DNA from: JBASRP01 sp044866075
Lineage (GTDB): Bacteria; Actinomycetota; AC-67
Assembly: GCA_044866075.1 (NCBI GenBank)
Contig: JBIOTQ010000108.1
Location: 1 to 53,325 of the forward strand
Reading direction: 5' to 3'
DNA length: 53,325 nucleotides
Made by a program: the position numbers and the translations under genes. Of the stretch, positions 51,760-53,325 are shown piece after piece (position 1 is the first letter of the stretch; every line of letters begins with the position of its first letter). The notes under the pieces were generated by a model that had not been told where the DNA came from, searched no databases, and worked only from the letters and a program-made list of their open reading frames with translations.

Positions 51760-52446
51760 GTGACCGCGCGCTCCAGGGTCGCGTTCGCCTCCGGCGCGGC
51801 CGGCCTCGTCGGGGCGGCGCTCCTCCTTTCTGGACGCTTCGACGGAAGCGCCGCGCTCGCGCTCCTCTTCGCGTGGGGCGCGCGCGTCGCCGTCGACGCG
51901 AGCCTCGTCGATGCCGGGCCGATCCTGGCGTCCGGTGCCGCGCGGCGGTTGGCGCAGCAGATGTCGTTTGTACCGGCCTGGGCGCTCGTGATCGGAGCCG
52001 GGATCGTCCGCGCCGGCTCTTCAGCGCTCACGGATCTGCGGGGGGTCAACGGGGTCGCCGGTCTCGCCGTGGCGCGCGGCGACGTTCTCAGCGTCGCTGG
52101 CGTATGGTGCGCGCTCGTGGCCGGCGCTTTGGCGATCGCGTCGCGCGCGACGAACGGCGCCGAGACCGCGGCGCCAGGAGGAGCCGCCGCGCGTGTGGTG
52201 CCGCCGGTCTCGTTGCGGCGGCTCGACGCCGGCGGCGCGCTGGCCCAGGCGGGGCTGCTCGCGACGCTCTTCTTCGGCCCGCAGATCTCCGAGGCGACCG
52301 ACGTCGTTTGGTGGGCGGCCGGCGTCGCGGCTCTGGCCGTGGCGGCGTGGGAAGGACGGCGAATCACGATCCGCCACGCGGCCCCGATCGCCGCCGGTCT
52401 CGCCGCGGCCGGTCTCGCGCTGATGCTGATCGGAGGAGCGCCGTGA
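51760..52446 (+). CDS. multi-pass membrane protein
   Basis: The 228-residue product has about seven hydrophobic segments rich in Ala, Gly, Leu and Val (for example FASGAAGLVGAALLLSG, SAALALLFAWGARVAVDASL, LLATLFFGPQI, VVWWAAGVAALAVAAW). I recognise no family. Charged residues within helices (RVAVDASLVDAG) and its coupling by GTGA overlap to the next multi-pass gene suggest a subunit of a membrane complex. Similarity to proton-pumping complex subunits is possible but unproven. The start at 51760 has no strong ribosome site. Confidence 0.6.
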   Translation: MTARSRVAFASGAAGLVGAALLLSGRFDGSAALALLFAWGARVAVDASLVDAGPILASGAARRLAQQMSFVPAWALVIGAGIVRAGSSALTDLRGVNGVAGLAVARGDVLSVAGVWCALVAGALAIASRATNGAETAAPGGAAARVVPPVSLRRLDAGGALAQAGLLATLFFGPQISEATDVVWWAAGVAALAVAAWEGRRITIRHAAPIAAGLAAAGLALMLIGGAP

Positions 52447-53325
52447 GCGTCGCCGTAATCTTGGTTCTTCTCGCGCCTCTCGCCGGCGCGGTGCTGGCAC
52501 CCACGTTCGCCGATTACCCCACCCAACGCCGGCTCGTGGTCGGCGCGTGCCTCGCGGCGATGGTGGGCGGCGCCGCGCTGGCGCTGGTCCGGACGATCGA
52601 CGGCTCACCCGTGGAGTGGCGCGGATTCTCGTTCGATCCGTGGCGCGGCGTGCTCGTCGCGGGCGCCGTTCTATCCTCCGCGCTCGCGGTCGCGCGTGCC
52701 GACGAACACGAGCGGGCCGGCCTCGTCCAGGCCGCTTACTTCGCTGCCACGGCCGCTCTCGTCGCGCCGCTCCTCGTCACCGGCGCGCACACGCTGGCGG
52801 TGGCGCTGCCGATCGGGACGCTCGGGCTCGCGGTGGCCGCCTTCGCCGCCACCGCCGAAGGTCCGGCGCTTTTGCGCGCGGGACGCAGCCTCGGCGCGCT
52901 CGCCGCATCGGACGTCGTCGTGCTCGTCGTGATCGGGATGGCGTTGTCCAAGGGGACTCAACTCCCGCAGGAGCTGTCCCAGGTCGGTGGGTTCCTTCTG
53001 CTGGCCGCCGCGGCGGTTCGTCTCGGCCTCGCGCCGTTCGCGTCGGCGCTCGACGACGCGGTCGAGGCCGATGCCGGCCTCGGCTTGATGTTCAACGGTG
53101 GCGTCCGCGCGCAGGGATTCCTCCTCGCCGTCATGGCTATCGGGTCGCACCGCAGCGTCGCGGACGCCGCTGCGGCGATCTGCGCGTTCGGACTTCTCGC
53201 GAACGCGGCGCGGGTGAGTCTCGCGCGCAGCGCCGAGGCGCCGGGGGCGTCGCTCGCGTCCGCGGGCACCGCCGTCGCGCTGCTCGGATTCGCCCTCGGA
53301 GGCGCGCCGGCGACGTGGGGCGCCG
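52443..53325 (+). CDS. multi-pass membrane protein, partial (possible NuoL/M/N-like)
   Basis: This reading frame starts with GTG at 52443, overlapping the previous stop (GTGA), and runs open to the window edge (294 codons, C-terminus missing). It is very hydrophobic with eight or more helices. The stretch GGFLLLAAAAVRLGLAPFASALDDAVEADAGLGLMF loosely follows the proton-translocating NuoL/M/N pattern, in which a helix is followed by PFxxWLPDA and small-residue helices, but the key Lys and His are not evident. I call it only as a possible distant relative. It probably forms a complex with the upstream product. Confidence 0.6.
   Translation, partial: MSVAVILVLLAPLAGAVLAPTFADYPTQRRLVVGACLAAMVGGAALALVRTIDGSPVEWRGFSFDPWRGVLVAGAVLSSALAVARADEHERAGLVQAAYFAATAALVAPLLVTGAHTLAVALPIGTLGLAVAAFAATAEGPALLRAGRSLGALAASDVVVLVVIGMALSKGTQLPQELSQVGGFLLLAAAAVRLGLAPFASALDDAVEADAGLGLMFNGGVRAQGFLLAVMAIGSHRSVADAAAAICAFGLLANAARVSLARSAEAPGASLASAGTAVALLGFALGGAPATWGA

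Overview
The window is GC-rich, densely packed bacterial chromosome centred on a replication-origin region. Gene order points firmly to the Actinomycetota. From right to left it runs pcnA - DUF6049 - murJ - ECF sigma/anti-sigma - trxB - trxA - cwlM-like - GNAT - parB - parA - rsmG - jag - yidC - yidD - rnpA - rpmH, then dnaA - dnaN - recF - DUF721 - gyrB - gyrA - DUF3566 - tRNA-Ile - tRNA-Ala. That is the order known from mycobacteria and streptomycetes. A second block, ino1 - padR - DUF5318, also matches a mycobacterial locus. Supporting traits are frequent GTG/TTG starts, many 1-8 nt gene overlaps and a nickel superoxide dismutase. Several genes are unlike the mycobacterial versions (separate MurJ pseudokinase, archease/RtcB inserted behind gyrase, orphan PilT-type ATPase), so I infer a deeper-branching or uncultivated actinobacterial lineage; the species cannot be named from this sequence.

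Layout. 1-9.4 kb is an accessory flank: thiolase, SCP2-like protein, a membrane protein with a GT1 glycosyltransferase, DUF2330 protein with a cupredoxin lipoprotein, an EVE protein, and a 1089-residue secreted metzincin-type protease ending in an LPXTG-type sorting signal. 9.4-21 kb is a minus-strand replication and informational unit reading away from the origin: dnaA, dnaN, recF, DUF721/DciA, gyrB, gyrA, archease, rtcB, DUF3566, tRNA-Ile, DLW-39-like, tRNA-Ala. The dnaA-rpmH gap (21036-21281) is the best oriC candidate. 21.3-28.3 kb is the plus-strand rpmH-to-parAB unit, with two parS-like sites between jag and rsmG, followed by alaC and a GNAT.

28.3-42.3 kb is an envelope and redox region, mostly minus strand. 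It holds a CwlM-like amidase, trxA, an enolase-superfamily enzyme and trxB, then a nine-gene minus-strand run: ybaK-like, DUF6049, murJ, small membrane protein, MurJ-type pseudokinase, femX-like, alr, ECF sigma, anti-sigma. 42.4-53.3 kb holds pilT-like, pcnA, a lipoprotein, the divergent sodN/sodX pair, a patatin, an MFS exporter, ino1, padR with a large palindromic operator and a perfect DnaA box, DUF5318, and two multi-pass membrane proteins, the last cut by the window edge.

No insertion sequence, prophage or CRISPR array was seen. No gap between genes exceeds 300 bases. The most interesting items are the unfused MurJ-pseudokinase module, the RNA-repair pair inside the gyrase-tRNA unit, the sortase-type metzincin, the cysteine-bearing insertion in YidC, and the PadR operator beside a consensus DnaA box.
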